58,527 nucleotides of DNA from positions 1 to 58,527 of the IMG/VR virus record IMGVR_UViG_3300021961_000112; one strand, written 5' to 3'. Below the pieces are notes generated by a model. The model was not told the origin of the DNA. It worked only from the letters and a program-made list of their open reading frames with translations, and searched no databases. Below, one piece after another: positions 36,781 through 43,441 of this stretch (position 1 is the stretch's first letter; every line of letters begins with the position of its first letter). A program made the translations under genes and the position numbers. The stretch is from a virus.

Positions 36781-37053
36781 TTAAATAAACTCCATCACAT
36801 AGTAATCAACAGTTACTTCTAATTCTGCTGCTTTCCTTTCTAATTCCATTGCATATTCATCAGCATAATTTTCATCTTCATGCTGACAGAAAAGATCAAG
36901 TGTTGAATCGTGCATTACAATAAACCTTTCAAGTGTTCTAAGTTCAGTATCATTCAATGAACTCACATATTCATCCAATACTTGTTGAAGTACATTCTCA
37001 TCAGTATTGCAGATTTGAAACAGAGTTGAATGAAGTTTTACTGAATCAATCAT
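36781..37053 (-). CDS. Acidic hypothetical protein, last gene of an early operon
   Basis: This 90-residue, mostly helical, acidic protein ends in ERKAAELEVTVDYYVMEFI. The same ending type (ERLASEKEVTVEYFLMEFY) occurs in a 45-residue protein at 56342-56479, so the two share a C-terminal module. Its ATG overlaps the stop of a 27-residue upstream gene. No motif of known function is present. Confidence 0.78.
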   Translation of the reverse strand: MIDSVKLHSTLFQICNTDENVLQQVLDEYVSSLNDTELRTLERFIVMHDSTLDLFCQHEDENYADEYAMELERKAAELEVTVDYYVMEFI

Positions 37054-37133
37054 TTGAAGTAATTGAGAATAATAAGAAGTTCATTTCCTGTTTGTGCTTT
37101 TGAGAGCAGTTCGATTTTGGTTTTCTTTTTCAT
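37050..37133 (-). CDS. Tiny protein MKKKTKIELLSKAQ
   Basis: The frame encodes 27 residues (MKKKTKIELLSKAQTGNELL then IILNYFK). It is accepted because both ends are coupled: its ATG overlaps the upstream stop (TGATG) and its stop overlaps the next ATG (ATGA). The repeated precise overlaps make a chance frame less likely. Function unknown. Confidence 0.55.
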   Translation of the reverse strand: MKKKTKIELLSKAQTGNELLIILNYFK

Positions 37134-37276
37134 CAGTTACTCATTACCTTATTGAATAATGAATCATAAGCATTTTGATTGATGTGGTCAGGAATACCTA
37201 CATCATCAATGAATGAAATGATTGATTGAAGAACTTCTAATTCTTCAGGTGTGAAATTAAAAATCAATTCAGTCAT
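37133..37276 (-). CDS. Small acidic protein MTELIFNFTPEELEVL
   Basis: This 47-residue protein begins MTELIFNFTPEELEVLQSII and is predicted to be helical and acidic. Small proteins of this design are frequent in the early regions of cyanomyoviruses. It is coupled to the 27-residue gene downstream by TGATG and starts 1 nt before the stop of the gene to its right. Confidence 0.68.
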   Translation of the reverse strand: MTELIFNFTPEELEVLQSIISFIDDVGIPDHINQNAYDSLFNKVMSN

Positions 37277-37277
37277 T

Positions 37278-37436
37278 TCAGTTACTTACTTTATGTTTAA
37301 TCAGTTTAGCAGGTGATCCACAAGATCTATAAAACTCTACCATTGATTGCGCTTTTTCTTTAGTGTTAAAGTATTGACTTCTCCACTCTTGATTGTTGTA
37401 AGGAGTTTGATAAGTAACTTCGTACATTTCAGGCAT
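37278..37436 (-). CDS. Small hypothetical protein MPEMYEVTYQTPYNNQ
   Basis: The 52-residue reading starting at 37436 is preferred because this ATG overlaps the stop of the preceding gene; a longer frame would overlap that gene by 67 nt. The sequence MPEMYEVTYQTPYNNQEWRS, then QYFNTKEKAQSMVEFYRSCG looks like a small alpha/beta protein of the kind that binds a peptide or sugar, but no family is recognised. Confidence 0.7.
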   Translation of the reverse strand: MPEMYEVTYQTPYNNQEWRSQYFNTKEKAQSMVEFYRSCGSPAKLIKHKVSN

Positions 37437-37590
37437 TGATGAGTTGTTGCAGTTGTGCGAAATCCTTACATTGTGCTGCTTGAATTGCTTTTGTAATATC
37501 ATAAGTCACATAACCACATTGATGTTGATGATTACAAATTGCATATGCAGGTTGTTGAGTTTCAATGTCGAAAGTGTACTTAATGATCAT
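37429..37590 (-). CDS. Small protein with His/Cys segment
   Basis: The 53-residue reading from ATG 37590 is MIIKYTFDIETQQPAYAICN, then HQHQCGYVTYDITKA. The CNHQHQC segment could bind a metal. An upstream in-frame ATG (37632) would add a proline-rich stretch with no support. Its end overlaps the next start. No named family. Confidence 0.66.
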   Translation of the reverse strand: MIIKYTFDIETQQPAYAICNHQHQCGYVTYDITKAIQAAQCKDFAQLQQLINA

Positions 37591-37628
37591 TTTGTTTGTT
37601 GTTTGGATGTTATGGGGTGGGGTAAAAA

Positions 37629-37805
37629 TCAAACGCGGGACAGAGCATCAACTTTCTGTCGGGGATTGTGATTTTGTTTTACCCATGCAGACTTTTTGTA
37701 AGACTTAACTTGTGAAGGAAGTTTAGTCTTTGCACTTTGGACTTCATTTACAAGTTCAATGAAAGAAATAAAGAATTGACGTTCCATCCGTTGAGCAGTA
37801 GTCAT
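37629..37805 (-). CDS. Small basic protein MTTAQRMERQFF
   Basis: This 58-residue protein (MTTAQRMERQFFISFIELVN, then EVQSAKTKLPSQVKSYKKSA) has an amphipathic N-terminal helix and a basic tail. It is the first gene after a TATGAT promoter box 23 nt upstream, with a ribosome site AAGGA just before the ATG. It is not a shadow of another frame. Function unknown. Confidence 0.7.
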   Translation of the reverse strand: MTTAQRMERQFFISFIELVNEVQSAKTKLPSQVKSYKKSAWVKQNHNPRQKVDALSRV

Positions 37806-37827
37806 TCCTTAACTCTGAACTCCGTTC

Positions 37828-37880
37828 ATCATAGCATGGGGGTAGGGTGTGCCGTAGTTCGCCCTGATACACTTTGGGTT
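37828..37880 (-). promoter_or_regulatory. Early-type promoter cassette 1
   Basis: The minus strand reads ATGC-TATGAT, a -10 box that directly precedes the 58-residue gene. Upstream is a C-rich spacer and the sequence CGGCACACC. An inverted repeat of the kind seen in the other cassettes is not clear here (only GGCGAAC and CGGCACA fragments remain). Confidence 0.5.
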
Positions 37881-37916
37881 CTTCTAACTATCAGCATCCC
37901 TTATGGGTATGCCGTC

Positions 37917-38147
37917 TCACCCTTGAAAGAGTAGAGAACTCAACAGAGTTTTAAGATTACTCAGATGTTCTTGTTTCTCTTCATACTCATCATTTAATTG
38001 CTCCATATGAGTTTCATGCCAACCATCATCATTATCATCTAAACAATGAGCATCAACTTCATCATTCATTTGAATTGCAAGATCATTTAGATCTGCTTCC
38101 AGTTCTTCAATCAAATGCTTGAGAGTTTGAGTGGTTGTGATTTTCAT
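37917..38147 (-). CDS. Acidic coiled-coil protein
   Basis: This 76-residue protein is two acidic helices (LKHLIEELEADLNDLAIQMN and EYEEKQEHLSNLKTLLSSLL) separated by an Asp/His-rich loop (DDNDDGWHETH). A helical hairpin is likely. It is the last gene before promoter cassette 1, and 6 nt separate it from the upstream gene. Confidence 0.72.
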   Translation of the reverse strand: MKITTTQTLKHLIEELEADLNDLAIQMNDEVDAHCLDDNDDGWHETHMEQLNDEYEEKQEHLSNLKTLLSSLLFQG

Positions 38148-38153
38148 GTGTGT

Positions 38154-38372
38154 TTAACAATCCCAGTAATGCTTCCAGTTATACTCTTCATAAAATCCAC
38201 TCTTCACAATATCATCATAAACAGTGGGAAGAGAGTTGATTTTTGCTTTTTCCCGATTGCTCAGTTGTACTTCATCATCATGCAACAATGTTTCTAACTG
38301 TTTGCGCTCATTGAATGTTTTTGGTTTGCGATAAGGATATTTGTTACCGTAGTTGCGATGAGTTTTGGACAT
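38154..38372 (-). CDS. Small basic hypothetical protein MSKTHRNYGNKYPY
   Basis: The 72-residue reading from ATG 38372 (MSKTHRNYGNKYPYRKPKTF) is chosen over a 93-residue reading because the longer N-terminus would lie inside the upstream gene. The chain has a basic, aromatic start and an acidic end (YEEYNWKHYWDC). It overlaps the end of the upstream gene by 29 nt. Function unknown. Confidence 0.7.
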   Translation of the reverse strand: MSKTHRNYGNKYPYRKPKTFNERKQLETLLHDDEVQLSNREKAKINSLPTVYDDIVKSGFYEEYNWKHYWDC

Positions 38373-38529
38373 TTTCAGTGAGTAAAAAGTTAATTTGATT
38401 CTGATAGTAATTGATGTCTTCAGTAATAGATTCAATTACCTGAACTTGATGTTTAGGTACATTGTCCCTCTCTTTCTGAAGTTCTCGAATCCGTTGCATT
38501 AACAGTTTAACCTGGTCTTCTGTGTTCAT
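38344..38529 (-). CDS. Small coiled-coil protein
   Basis: This 61-residue protein (MNTEDQVKLLMQRIRELQKE continuing with ITEDINYYQNQINFLL) is a predicted coiled coil almost throughout. Its ATG overlaps the preceding stop (ATGA), so it is translationally coupled. No known motif. Confidence 0.7.
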   Translation of the reverse strand: MNTEDQVKLLMQRIRELQKERDNVPKHQVQVIESITEDINYYQNQINFLLTENVQNSSQLR

Positions 38530-38774
38530 AATTGCACAAGAACTTTCATCATTGCAGAAACTTCATCTTTAGTATTCCATCCAATTACATCTTCAGTCAT
38601 ATTACCATTCGGTCGAATAATTGCAACTTCAAAAGTGCCATCAAATACACTACCATACAATCCACAACCAGGAAGTCCAGCAACAACAGAAATACTCCAT
38701 CCATTGCTGAACTTATACCTTCCTTGAATTGCACCAGGAAGATGATGTGCTTTGAATTGAAGTTGATCGAACAT
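38526..38774 (-). CDS. Conserved cyanophage protein (GAIQGRYKFSNGWSISVV)
   Basis: The reading from ATG 38774 gives 82 residues. The pattern MFDQLQFKAHHLPGAIQGRY, KFSNGWSISVVAG, TFEVAIIRPNGNMTEDVIGW is one that I recognise as conserved among cyanomyoviruses. A longer reading from 38831 would overlap the next gene and adds an unrelated start. Beta-rich, soluble; function unknown. Confidence 0.8.
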   Translation of the reverse strand: MFDQLQFKAHHLPGAIQGRYKFSNGWSISVVAGLPGCGLYGSVFDGTFEVAIIRPNGNMTEDVIGWNTKDEVSAMMKVLVQL

Positions 38775-38809
38775 TGGAGTTGTGGTTATGTGGGACAGAT
38801 GAATAAGAA

Positions 38810-39388
38810 CTAGGCAAGGCGCTTTGCACAAATAGGACCAATTCCCATTTGCACCGAGAGAGGATCATTCAATGTGCGACTACAAATGGAACAAGAACCA
38901 GTCTCGTGACCATAAATCTTTGCCAGTTGCAGAAGATTATCATTGGCATCTTCCAGCAGATTCAGCACATCTTCCGAAGCATTACCTTTCAGATCACCAG
39001 TAGCAGTAATCTTACCCACATAGTTGTTGTTCTCGAAGACATAAACACAACCAATGTTGGCACCTTTAGTTACCGTGGAAAGAGTAATTCCAGGCAGTCG
39101 CACTTGAAACTTAGTCGCACGATATGCACCTGCATCATACATCTTATTTACCAGTTGCTTGTAAGGACCAAACTCAACAGGAGTTTGAGCATCAATCACA
39201 TCTTGAGTTGCAAGATAGTGAACCCAAGCAACTTGCTTTTCAGAAAGTTTCTTCTTCTCCACCAGTTGCATTGCAAAGTCATTGAAAGACATATGCTTAC
39301 TCAGATAATCTTTCGCCTCATTCACATCAGCAAAAGAAGAATCAAACTGAATCTCTTCGCCTTTCTTAACAACAGTGAAAGAAGTCAT
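38810..39388 (-). CDS. Protein with C-terminal zinc-binding DUF6011-like motif
   Basis: The reading from MTSFTVVKKG (ATG 39388) gives 192 residues. The C-terminus CSICSRTLNDPLSVQMGIGP, then ICAKRL has the Cys pattern and the LxDPxSVxxGxGPxC motif of DUF6011, often found with DNA-processing domains. A preceding beta-rich region (TKFQVRLPGITLSTV) is unassigned. Single-strand nucleic-acid binding is possible. The promoter of this gene is cassette 2, 58 nt upstream. Confidence 0.8.
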   Translation of the reverse strand: MTSFTVVKKGEEIQFDSSFADVNEAKDYLSKHMSFNDFAMQLVEKKKLSEKQVAWVHYLATQDVIDAQTPVEFGPYKQLVNKMYDAGAYRATKFQVRLPGITLSTVTKGANIGCVYVFENNNYVGKITATGDLKGNASEDVLNLLEDANDNLLQLAKIYGHETGSCSICSRTLNDPLSVQMGIGPICAKRLA

Positions 39389-39445
39389 AAAGAATAAACA
39401 ATGGGACTCGGGTGGGACAGTGAGACCTGCTCCCTCCACCCTTTA

Positions 39446-39503
39446 AGAATACCACAATTTGACCCCCGTGCTCTTTTACTGTGCCACCAGTACAAGTGGC
39501 ACA
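39446..39503 (-). promoter_or_regulatory. Promoter cassette 2 (type A inverted repeat)
   Basis: The inverted repeat TGTGCCAC-N8-GTGGCACA (39480-39503) is followed on the minus strand by a 28-nt spacer and the -10 box TATTCT (39446-39451). The spacer holds GAGCAC at the -35 position. The box is followed by AAAGGGTGGAGGGAGC, a purine-rich leader. Confidence 0.75.
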
Positions 39504-39517
39504 GCGTATCATTGGAC

Positions 39518-39847
39518 TCAGATGATTTGATGCGAGAGTGCATACTTCACCATCTCAGTGCGATTATTCTTAAACTCAAGAATCAGATTTACAATACTTC
39601 TCATATCATTTTCATCAACTTCACGTTCATTGAACGTAGATGCAATTTCGCGGAAAATACTTGCAATTTCATAATCGCTTGAGAAAAGTAAGTCTACATC
39701 ACGGTCAATTTCAATAAAAATATCAATTGCATCAGCAGTGAGTCGAGTTGGAATATCGGGTGAAAGTAGTCCCAGAGTTGCAAGTCGTTCCAATGCACCA
39801 ACGACCCACATCACTTTACACTCATCAACAGTCAGTTGTGCGTTCAT
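39518..39847 (-). CDS. Helical hypothetical protein
   Basis: This 109-residue, acidic and mostly helical protein begins MNAQLTVDECKVMWVVGALE. No catalytic or binding motif is visible. It is followed downstream by promoter cassette 2 and preceded, 9 nt away, by the 78-residue acidic gene. Confidence 0.72.
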   Translation of the reverse strand: MNAQLTVDECKVMWVVGALERLATLGLLSPDIPTRLTADAIDIFIEIDRDVDLLFSSDYEIASIFREIASTFNEREVDENDMRSIVNLILEFKNNRTEMVKYALSHQII

Positions 39848-39856
39848 TTTGTAATC

Positions 39857-40093
39857 TCAGGAAAGGACGTAATCAAAGTTAATCAGGTTGATATACAAAC
39901 CTGATTGATTGGCAATCTCTTGAACTAAACAATCACATACAGTCTCATCATTCACTTCCTCATAACAACACATATCGAGGTCATATATTTGCCCCACATA
40001 CTCTTCTTGCAGCGATTCTTTCATATTCGGTTGTTGGATACTATCAAGTGTGTCCAGGTCGAACTCAATTTCAGTAATCTGTACTTGTGGCAT
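39857..40093 (-). CDS. Acidic small protein, paralogue of 42156-42395
   Basis: This 78-residue protein begins MPQVQITEIEFDLDTLDSIQ and contains YVGQIYDLD and LVQEIANQSGLYINLINFDY VL. The same frame (VTEIEFDFD, IGQIWEADDEDDLVEEITTA, KSLDYRHVL) occurs at 42156-42395, so the two are diverged duplicates. The copy here has lost the CPYC motif of the other. Very acidic; function unknown. Confidence 0.78.
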   Translation of the reverse strand: MPQVQITEIEFDLDTLDSIQQPNMKESLQEEYVGQIYDLDMCCYEEVNDETVCDCLVQEIANQSGLYINLINFDYVLS

Positions 40094-40130
40094 TTTGAAT
40101 TAAGAAGGAATGAGAATGGAGGTGTATAAC

Positions 40131-40805
40131 TCACACACCGCACAGTTGCTTTGCAACAGAACCAGATGCTTGACGGTTCAAAGAAACACCAGCACCAACA
40201 TTAGAACCAGCATAAGCACCAGCACCACTTGCGCCATTCATTTTCTTTGCGCGACCGAATCGCATAGCAGAGAGTTTGGTTTTCACTGCATCAGCATCAT
40301 CATGAACTCGACCCTCTTCCTGTTTCATTTCTTGCAGTCGCAGAGATACTTTCTCAGCAAATGCTTTGCGGAAGTTAATCTTGAAACTGCGAGAAACAGT
40401 ATCACCGCGCAGAGAAGAAAGAATCTTTTCTGCTTTATGTGCAACTTCTACTTCTTTCTCCATCACCTGCACCAGGTAATCATAATAGAGGCGCACTTGG
40501 ATTTGTTGTGCCTCAGAACCGATTACCTGAATGGATTTAGTATCGCCATTCTTCAGATATGCTTTTGCATCATAGAAGTTTGCAACAGCATTAAGCAGAA
40601 GACTCAGTGCAGCATTAACACGCTTGAAAGTGAGAAACTCTTCATCAATAACTTGAGTTTCAGTTGCCTCATTGATTGTAATACCATACTGTTTGCACAG
40701 TTTATCAATCATTGCAGCGGCAGCGGATGCCTCACCATCAAAAGTGGTATTTTCTTGCAGTTTCAGAATGGACTGAATCTTTGCAATAACTTGTGCGCGA
40801 TCCAT
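40131..40805 (-). CDS. DUF2786 protein
   Basis: The N-terminal 45 residues (VIAKIQSILKLQEN, then EASAAAAMIDKLCKQYGIT) match the DUF2786 pattern, a helical domain frequent in phages and plasmids. The middle (about 55-170) resembles the accompanying DUF7168. The C-terminal 40 residues are Gly/Ala-rich (GASGAGAYAGSNVGAGV). Its role is unknown; a DNA-associated function is sometimes suggested. It is the only gene of cassette 3 and has a good ribosome context. Confidence 0.78.
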   Translation of the reverse strand: MDRAQVIAKIQSILKLQENTTFDGEASAAAAMIDKLCKQYGITINEATETQVIDEEFLTFKRVNAALSLLLNAVANFYDAKAYLKNGDTKSIQVIGSEAQQIQVRLYYDYLVQVMEKEVEVAHKAEKILSSLRGDTVSRSFKINFRKAFAEKVSLRLQEMKQEEGRVHDDADAVKTKLSAMRFGRAKKMNGASGAGAYAGSNVGAGVSLNRQASGSVAKQLCGV

Positions 40806-40855
40806 AATAAAATGAAGAATTGGACTCGGGAGGGACTCACTCCCTCCACCTTCTT

Positions 40856-40913
40856 AATCTACCACACTTTGGGCACCGTGCTCATTTACTGTGCCACCAG
40901 TACAAGTGGTACA
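40856..40913 (-). promoter_or_regulatory. Promoter cassette 3 (type A inverted repeat)
   Basis: The repeat TGTACCAC-N8-GTGGCACA (40890-40913, one mismatch between the arms) precedes a 28-nt spacer and the -10 box TAGATT (40856-40861). The spacer again carries TGAGCAC at the -35 position. Confidence 0.72.
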
Positions 40914-40927
40914 TCTCAACACTAGAC

Positions 40928-41080
40928 TCACCGAGTTGTGCTTATAATGTCAGCAACAGTGTAAAGTGTATTTGCAGTTAGATTCCTTATACTTGGAGAC
41001 AATATAAACGAAACAACAAAAATCAGTGCAATAACTTTCATTCGATCTGGCGATTTGAATGTGAGTGTTTTAGTTCTCAT
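40928..41080 (-). CDS. Small membrane protein
   Basis: The frame encodes 50 residues, MRTKTLTFKSPDRMKVIALI, then FVVSFILSPSI, with one hydrophobic segment (about 15-30) after a basic N-terminus. It is coupled to the upstream gene by ATGA. It may be a single-pass inner-membrane protein; function unknown. Confidence 0.68.
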   Translation of the reverse strand: MRTKTLTFKSPDRMKVIALIFVVSFILSPSIRNLTANTLYTVADIISTTR

Positions 41081-41277
41081 CAAGCACAAATAGAATATCG
41101 TTTCTGAAAGTCATAAGCACCTTCATCTTCTTCGATTGCTTCATATACAATTACATCTTCACCAGCAAGTTCAACACTCCAATCAAGTGCCTCTTCCTTT
41201 GCTTCATAAAAATTATCAAACCACTCTGCATCAATCAAATCAAAAGACTTGGGGCAAATAACAAACATTGGAATCAA
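41080..41277 (-). CDS. Small acidic hypothetical protein
   Basis: This 65-residue protein begins MIPMFVICPKSFDLIDAEWF and is rich in Glu, Asp and aromatic residues. It may start at the internal ATG (MFVICPK), three residues later. It is followed by the ATGA-coupled membrane protein gene and lies just downstream of the CAT-anticodon tRNA gene. Confidence 0.72.
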   Translation of the reverse strand: MIPMFVICPKSFDLIDAEWFDNFYEAKEEALDWSVELAGEDVIVYEAIEEDEGAYDFQKRYSICA

Positions 41278-41293
41278 AAGTAAAAGAATAAAG

Positions 41294-41365
41294 TAGCAAT
41301 TGGTGGAATCGAACCACCGACATAGAGGGTATGAATCTCTTGTTCCACCACTGAACTAAATTGCC
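41294..41365 (-). tRNA. tRNA with CAT anticodon (Met or Ile2)
   Basis: The sequence folds as a tRNA of 72 nt: acceptor GGCAATT/AATTGCT (first pair G-T), D-stem GTTC/GAAC, anticodon loop TTCATAC, T-arm GGTGG-TTCGATT-CCACC, discriminator A. The anticodon stem has an A-C mismatch at its base (31-39). The acceptor lacks initiator features, so it is an elongator Met or, if the C is modified, an Ile tRNA. No CCA is encoded. It sits inside the early minus-strand operon. Confidence 0.88.
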
Positions 41366-41401
41366 CCACAGAGGGGAGAATAATCTCCCCCCAAATTAAA
41401 C

Positions 41402-41599
41402 TCAGACCGCTGCCATATAAGCAGCAATCTCATCATCATTCTCAGGACAATCAGCAATTCCTAGTTGCTCACAAACATACTCACGGGTGAGTTCAATTTG
41501 CTCAGGAACCAGGACATTCAGAATATCCAGGAGTTGAGTGCCAGTAGCACCTTTGCGGAGCATACCGAGCATAACATCCTTAGAGAAATCAACAGTCAT
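41402..41599 (-). CDS. Small hypothetical protein MTVDFSKDVMLGMLRKGATG
   Basis: This 65-residue helical, acidic protein includes KGATGTQLLDILNVLV and CEQLGIADCPENDDEI. The GATGTQLLDIL segment recalls small proteins encoded in cyanophages. It is expressed from cassette 4 (56 nt upstream) and is followed by the tRNA gene and a GGGGAGA/TCTCCCC stem-loop (about 41371-41390). Confidence 0.75.
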   Translation of the reverse strand: MTVDFSKDVMLGMLRKGATGTQLLDILNVLVPEQIELTREYVCEQLGIADCPENDDEIAAYMAAV

Positions 41600-41654
41600 T
41601 GTAGTTTGTGTTAGTTTGACGTTTGAGGCGGGGCGTGACTCCCTCCACCCTTTT

Positions 41655-41712
41655 AATATAGCACTTTTTGGGGTCTGTGCTCATTTAGTGTGCCACAAGA
41701 ACAAGTGGCACA
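41655..41712 (-). promoter_or_regulatory. Promoter cassette 4 (type A inverted repeat)
   Basis: TGTGCCAC-N8-GTGGCACA (41689-41712) is followed by a 28-nt spacer and the -10 box TATATT (41655-41660). TGAGCAC stands at the -35 position. The layout is the same as in cassettes 2, 3, 6 and 7. Confidence 0.78.
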
Positions 41713-41788
41713 TCTCATAATTGGACTTATTGAGACTGGATTTTGCTTGAAAGCACCAACCCCCCTGAGTCCTATGCGGGACACATAG

Positions 41789-41975
41789 TGAAACCGTTGA
41801 AAAACTTTGGTTTTTCTGCGATTCCGCCTGCAACCCAGGCACCCCCCACCGCAGGATGCCGTCCCATTGCAGTCTCGTGTGAAACTGTTGATTTGGGATT
41901 TTCCTGCAATTTAGGGGTCCAGGTGTCCTAGGTCATCCGCCGCAATCTCATCGACGGTCCATCTGAAACTGTTGA
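41789..41975. repeat. Three spaced TGAAACYGTTGA repeats in a GC-rich gap
   Basis: TGAAACYGTTGA occurs at 41789-41800, 41880-41891 and 41964-41975 (91 and 84 nt apart). The first two copies share a longer pattern (TTTGG, then TTTTC and TGC a few bases later). The spacers are clearly more GC-rich than the surrounding genes and contain possible hairpins (CTATG/CATAG, GCCTG/CAGGC). I see no convincing gene in the gap 41713-41982. Confidence 0.6.
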
Positions 41976-41982
41976 GAATCGC

Positions 41983-42159
41983 TCAGACTACCAGGTATGG
42001 GTAATCTTTATCAATGACCGTTGGAGTTTCATATGCGGTAATTCGCAAAGAAGTTGCATCCTTTAGCAAATCACACTCTTCATCATAAATTGCAACTTGA
42101 CGTTTGAGTTGCTGATGATCAAGAGTTTGAAGAAAGAAAAGCAAATCCTGATAGGTCAT
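41983..42159 (-). CDS. Small hypothetical protein MTYQDLLFFLQTLD
   Basis: This 58-residue protein begins MTYQDLLFFLQTLDHQQLKR and ends with DKDYPYLVV. Its ATG overlaps the stop of the upstream acidic gene (ATGA). It is the last gene of a seven-gene coupled series that starts at the ArdA-like gene. Function unknown. Confidence 0.72.
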   Translation of the reverse strand: MTYQDLLFFLQTLDHQQLKRQVAIYDEECDLLKDATSLRITAYETPTVIDKDYPYLVV

Positions 42160-42395
42160 TTCAGAACGTGACGATAATCAAGAGATTTGATACACCAACC
42201 GTAGGCAGTTGTGATCTCTTCAACTAGATCATCTTCATCATCTGCCTCCCAGATTTGACCGATTGTTGCTTGAGTGACATAATCAAACTCCAAGAATCCA
42301 TCACATTCGGCATCATGTTCTGGAGATTGATTCTCGCCACAATACGGACATTCATCATCAAAATCAAACTCAATTTCAGTAACTTGGAATTGCAT
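42156..42395 (-). CDS. Acidic protein with CPYC zinc-ribbon-like segment
   Basis: This 79-residue protein begins MQFQVTEIEFDFDDECPYCG, with a possible zinc site (CPYC and C at residue 34, with His). It is very acidic (ADDEDDLVEEI). It is a paralogue of the gene at 39857-40093, which lacks the Cys residues. Its start overlaps the preceding stop by TAATG. Confidence 0.78.
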   Translation of the reverse strand: MQFQVTEIEFDFDDECPYCGENQSPEHDAECDGFLEFDYVTQATIGQIWEADDEDDLVEEITTAYGWCIKSLDYRHVLK

Positions 42396-42529
42396 TATTT
42401 GCAGTAGTTAGGGTCAATTTGACAGAAGCGATCTGCTTGATGTTCTTGATACTCATTCACGGTAGCATGAGCAGCAAGACCAACGCGAAGTCCTAATGCT
42501 AGAGTAGCAATCAGAAATGCAATTCTCAT
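42395..42529 (-). CDS. Small secreted or membrane-anchored protein
   Basis: The frame encodes 44 residues with a hydrophobic start MRIAFLIATLALGLRVGLAA, then HATVNEYQEHQADRFC, which looks like a signal peptide followed by a short soluble tail with two Cys. It is coupled at both ends (ATGA upstream, TAATG downstream). A periplasmic location is inferred from the N-terminus. Confidence 0.65.
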   Translation of the reverse strand: MRIAFLIATLALGLRVGLAAHATVNEYQEHQADRFCQIDPNYCK

Positions 42530-42660
42530 TTGTTTGATTTTTTGTGTCGATAAGATGCAGATGGGTCGGGATCATAAAGACCACCACCATCTCTATCTTC
42601 AAGATAAAACATTGTTGCAAAGGTGGAAAGAATAACTCCACCAATTACCAAAGTAATCAT
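42526..42660 (-). CDS. Tiny membrane protein MITLVIGGVILSTF
   Basis: The frame encodes 44 residues with one N-terminal hydrophobic segment (MITLVIGGVILSTFATMFYL) followed by an acidic, Gly-rich tail (EDRDGGGLYDPDPS). It overlaps both neighbours by ATGA, which is the main support. It probably sits in the inner membrane with the tail in the cytoplasm. Confidence 0.65.
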   Translation of the reverse strand: MITLVIGGVILSTFATMFYLEDRDGGGLYDPDPSASYRHKKSNK

Positions 42661-42908
42661 CAAACCTCAGCGAAAGGATTGGTAAGTTGAGGAATCGTAT
42701 TGAAGTCCACAACTTCATACGGAATAGTGTGATTGAGATACTCTTGAACCTCAAGATTCATTTCAACTCGGTTGAGAAACTTCTTGGATTGACTTTTACC
42801 CATAAATGTCAAAGTCTTCAAGAACCACTCTTTAGATACATCACCCATCGGAGTTTTGATGGGGTAGAAATCCACCACCATATTTCCATCTTTAGATTGA
42901 AGTTTCAT
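42660..42908 (-). CDS. Small hypothetical protein
   Basis: This 82-residue, soluble alpha/beta-type protein begins MKLQSKDGNMVVDFYPIKTP. It lies 44 nt downstream of the ArdA-like gene and overlaps the next gene by ATGA. No recognised motif. Confidence 0.72.
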   Translation of the reverse strand: MKLQSKDGNMVVDFYPIKTPMGDVSKEWFLKTLTFMGKSQSKKFLNRVEMNLEVQEYLNHTIPYEVVDFNTIPQLTNPFAEV

Positions 42909-42952
42909 TGAGTGATTAAATCGAAGTGAATTGGAGTTGAGAAACTAATGTA

Positions 42953-43348
42953 TCAGAATTGAGTATCGAACACAAATCCATCGACATAAACACAATCCAT
43001 ATTGTCGAAAGTTGCTTCCCAATCAATCTCAACAAAACCAGGCAGATTGGTAGTATAACAATCAGTTACAAAGTTTTCTGCATACTCACTTTTAGAACTC
43101 CATTCACCGCGATAAGCATCTTCAAAGTTGTCAAGATCTTGCAGAGAAAACTCAGCAATGAAAGCATCAACTGCACCGTAGGAGTTCTCTTCACCGAGTT
43201 CTACATATTGCTCGTAGTACTCAACAAAGTTATCTTCACCGTGCTCGTTGATGAACTCATAAATGTCTTCATCACCATAGTTTTCTTCAAGAAGATGAGT
43301 GATGAAGTCTTCAGTTTCAACTTTCAGTTGGATTTGAGTTGCAGTCAT
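42953..43348 (-). CDS. ardA: ArdA-like antirestriction protein
   Basis: This 131-residue, very acidic protein has the ArdA-type core: NFEDAYRGEWSSKSEYAENF, CYTT, then VEIDWEATFDNMDCVYVDGF VFD. ArdA proteins mimic B-form DNA and block type I restriction enzymes. It is shorter than plasmid ArdA (165) because the first domain is reduced. It heads a coupled operon of at least seven small genes driven by cassette 5. Its presence together with a restriction-like pair at 48.7-50.4 kb suggests that both host defences and phage-own modification are handled in this region. Confidence 0.78.
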   Translation of the reverse strand: MTATQIQLKVETEDFITHLLEENYGDEDIYEFINEHGEDNFVEYYEQYVELGEENSYGAVDAFIAEFSLQDLDNFEDAYRGEWSSKSEYAENFVTDCYTTNLPGFVEIDWEATFDNMDCVYVDGFVFDTQF

Positions 43349-43375
43349 TTGGTGTTTAACCTTGATTACTTCGTA

Positions 43376-43435
43376 ATTGTAGCACCCCCAGAGGGGGTTT
43401 GGGGAGTGTATTGTGCCACAAGGATTAGTGGCACA
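43376..43435 (-). promoter_or_regulatory. Promoter cassette 5 (type A inverted repeat)
   Basis: TGTGCCAC-N8-GTGGCACA (43412-43435) is followed by a 30-nt spacer and the extended -10 box TGC-TACAAT (43376-43381). The spacer contains a CCCC-rich hairpin instead of the GAGCAC element of the other type A cassettes. It precedes the ArdA-like operon. Confidence 0.7.
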
Positions 43436-43441
43436 TCAGCG

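Noticed and set aside
41743-41931. A plus-strand open frame of 62 codons in the GC-rich gap
   Set aside because: No ribosome site or promoter faces it, the translation is low in protein-like pattern, and the region is better explained by spaced repeats and possible RNA structure.
41789-41975. CRISPR-like array from the TGAAACYGTTGA repeats
   Set aside because: Repeats are only 12 nt, three in number, with unequal long spacers; no cas genes occur.
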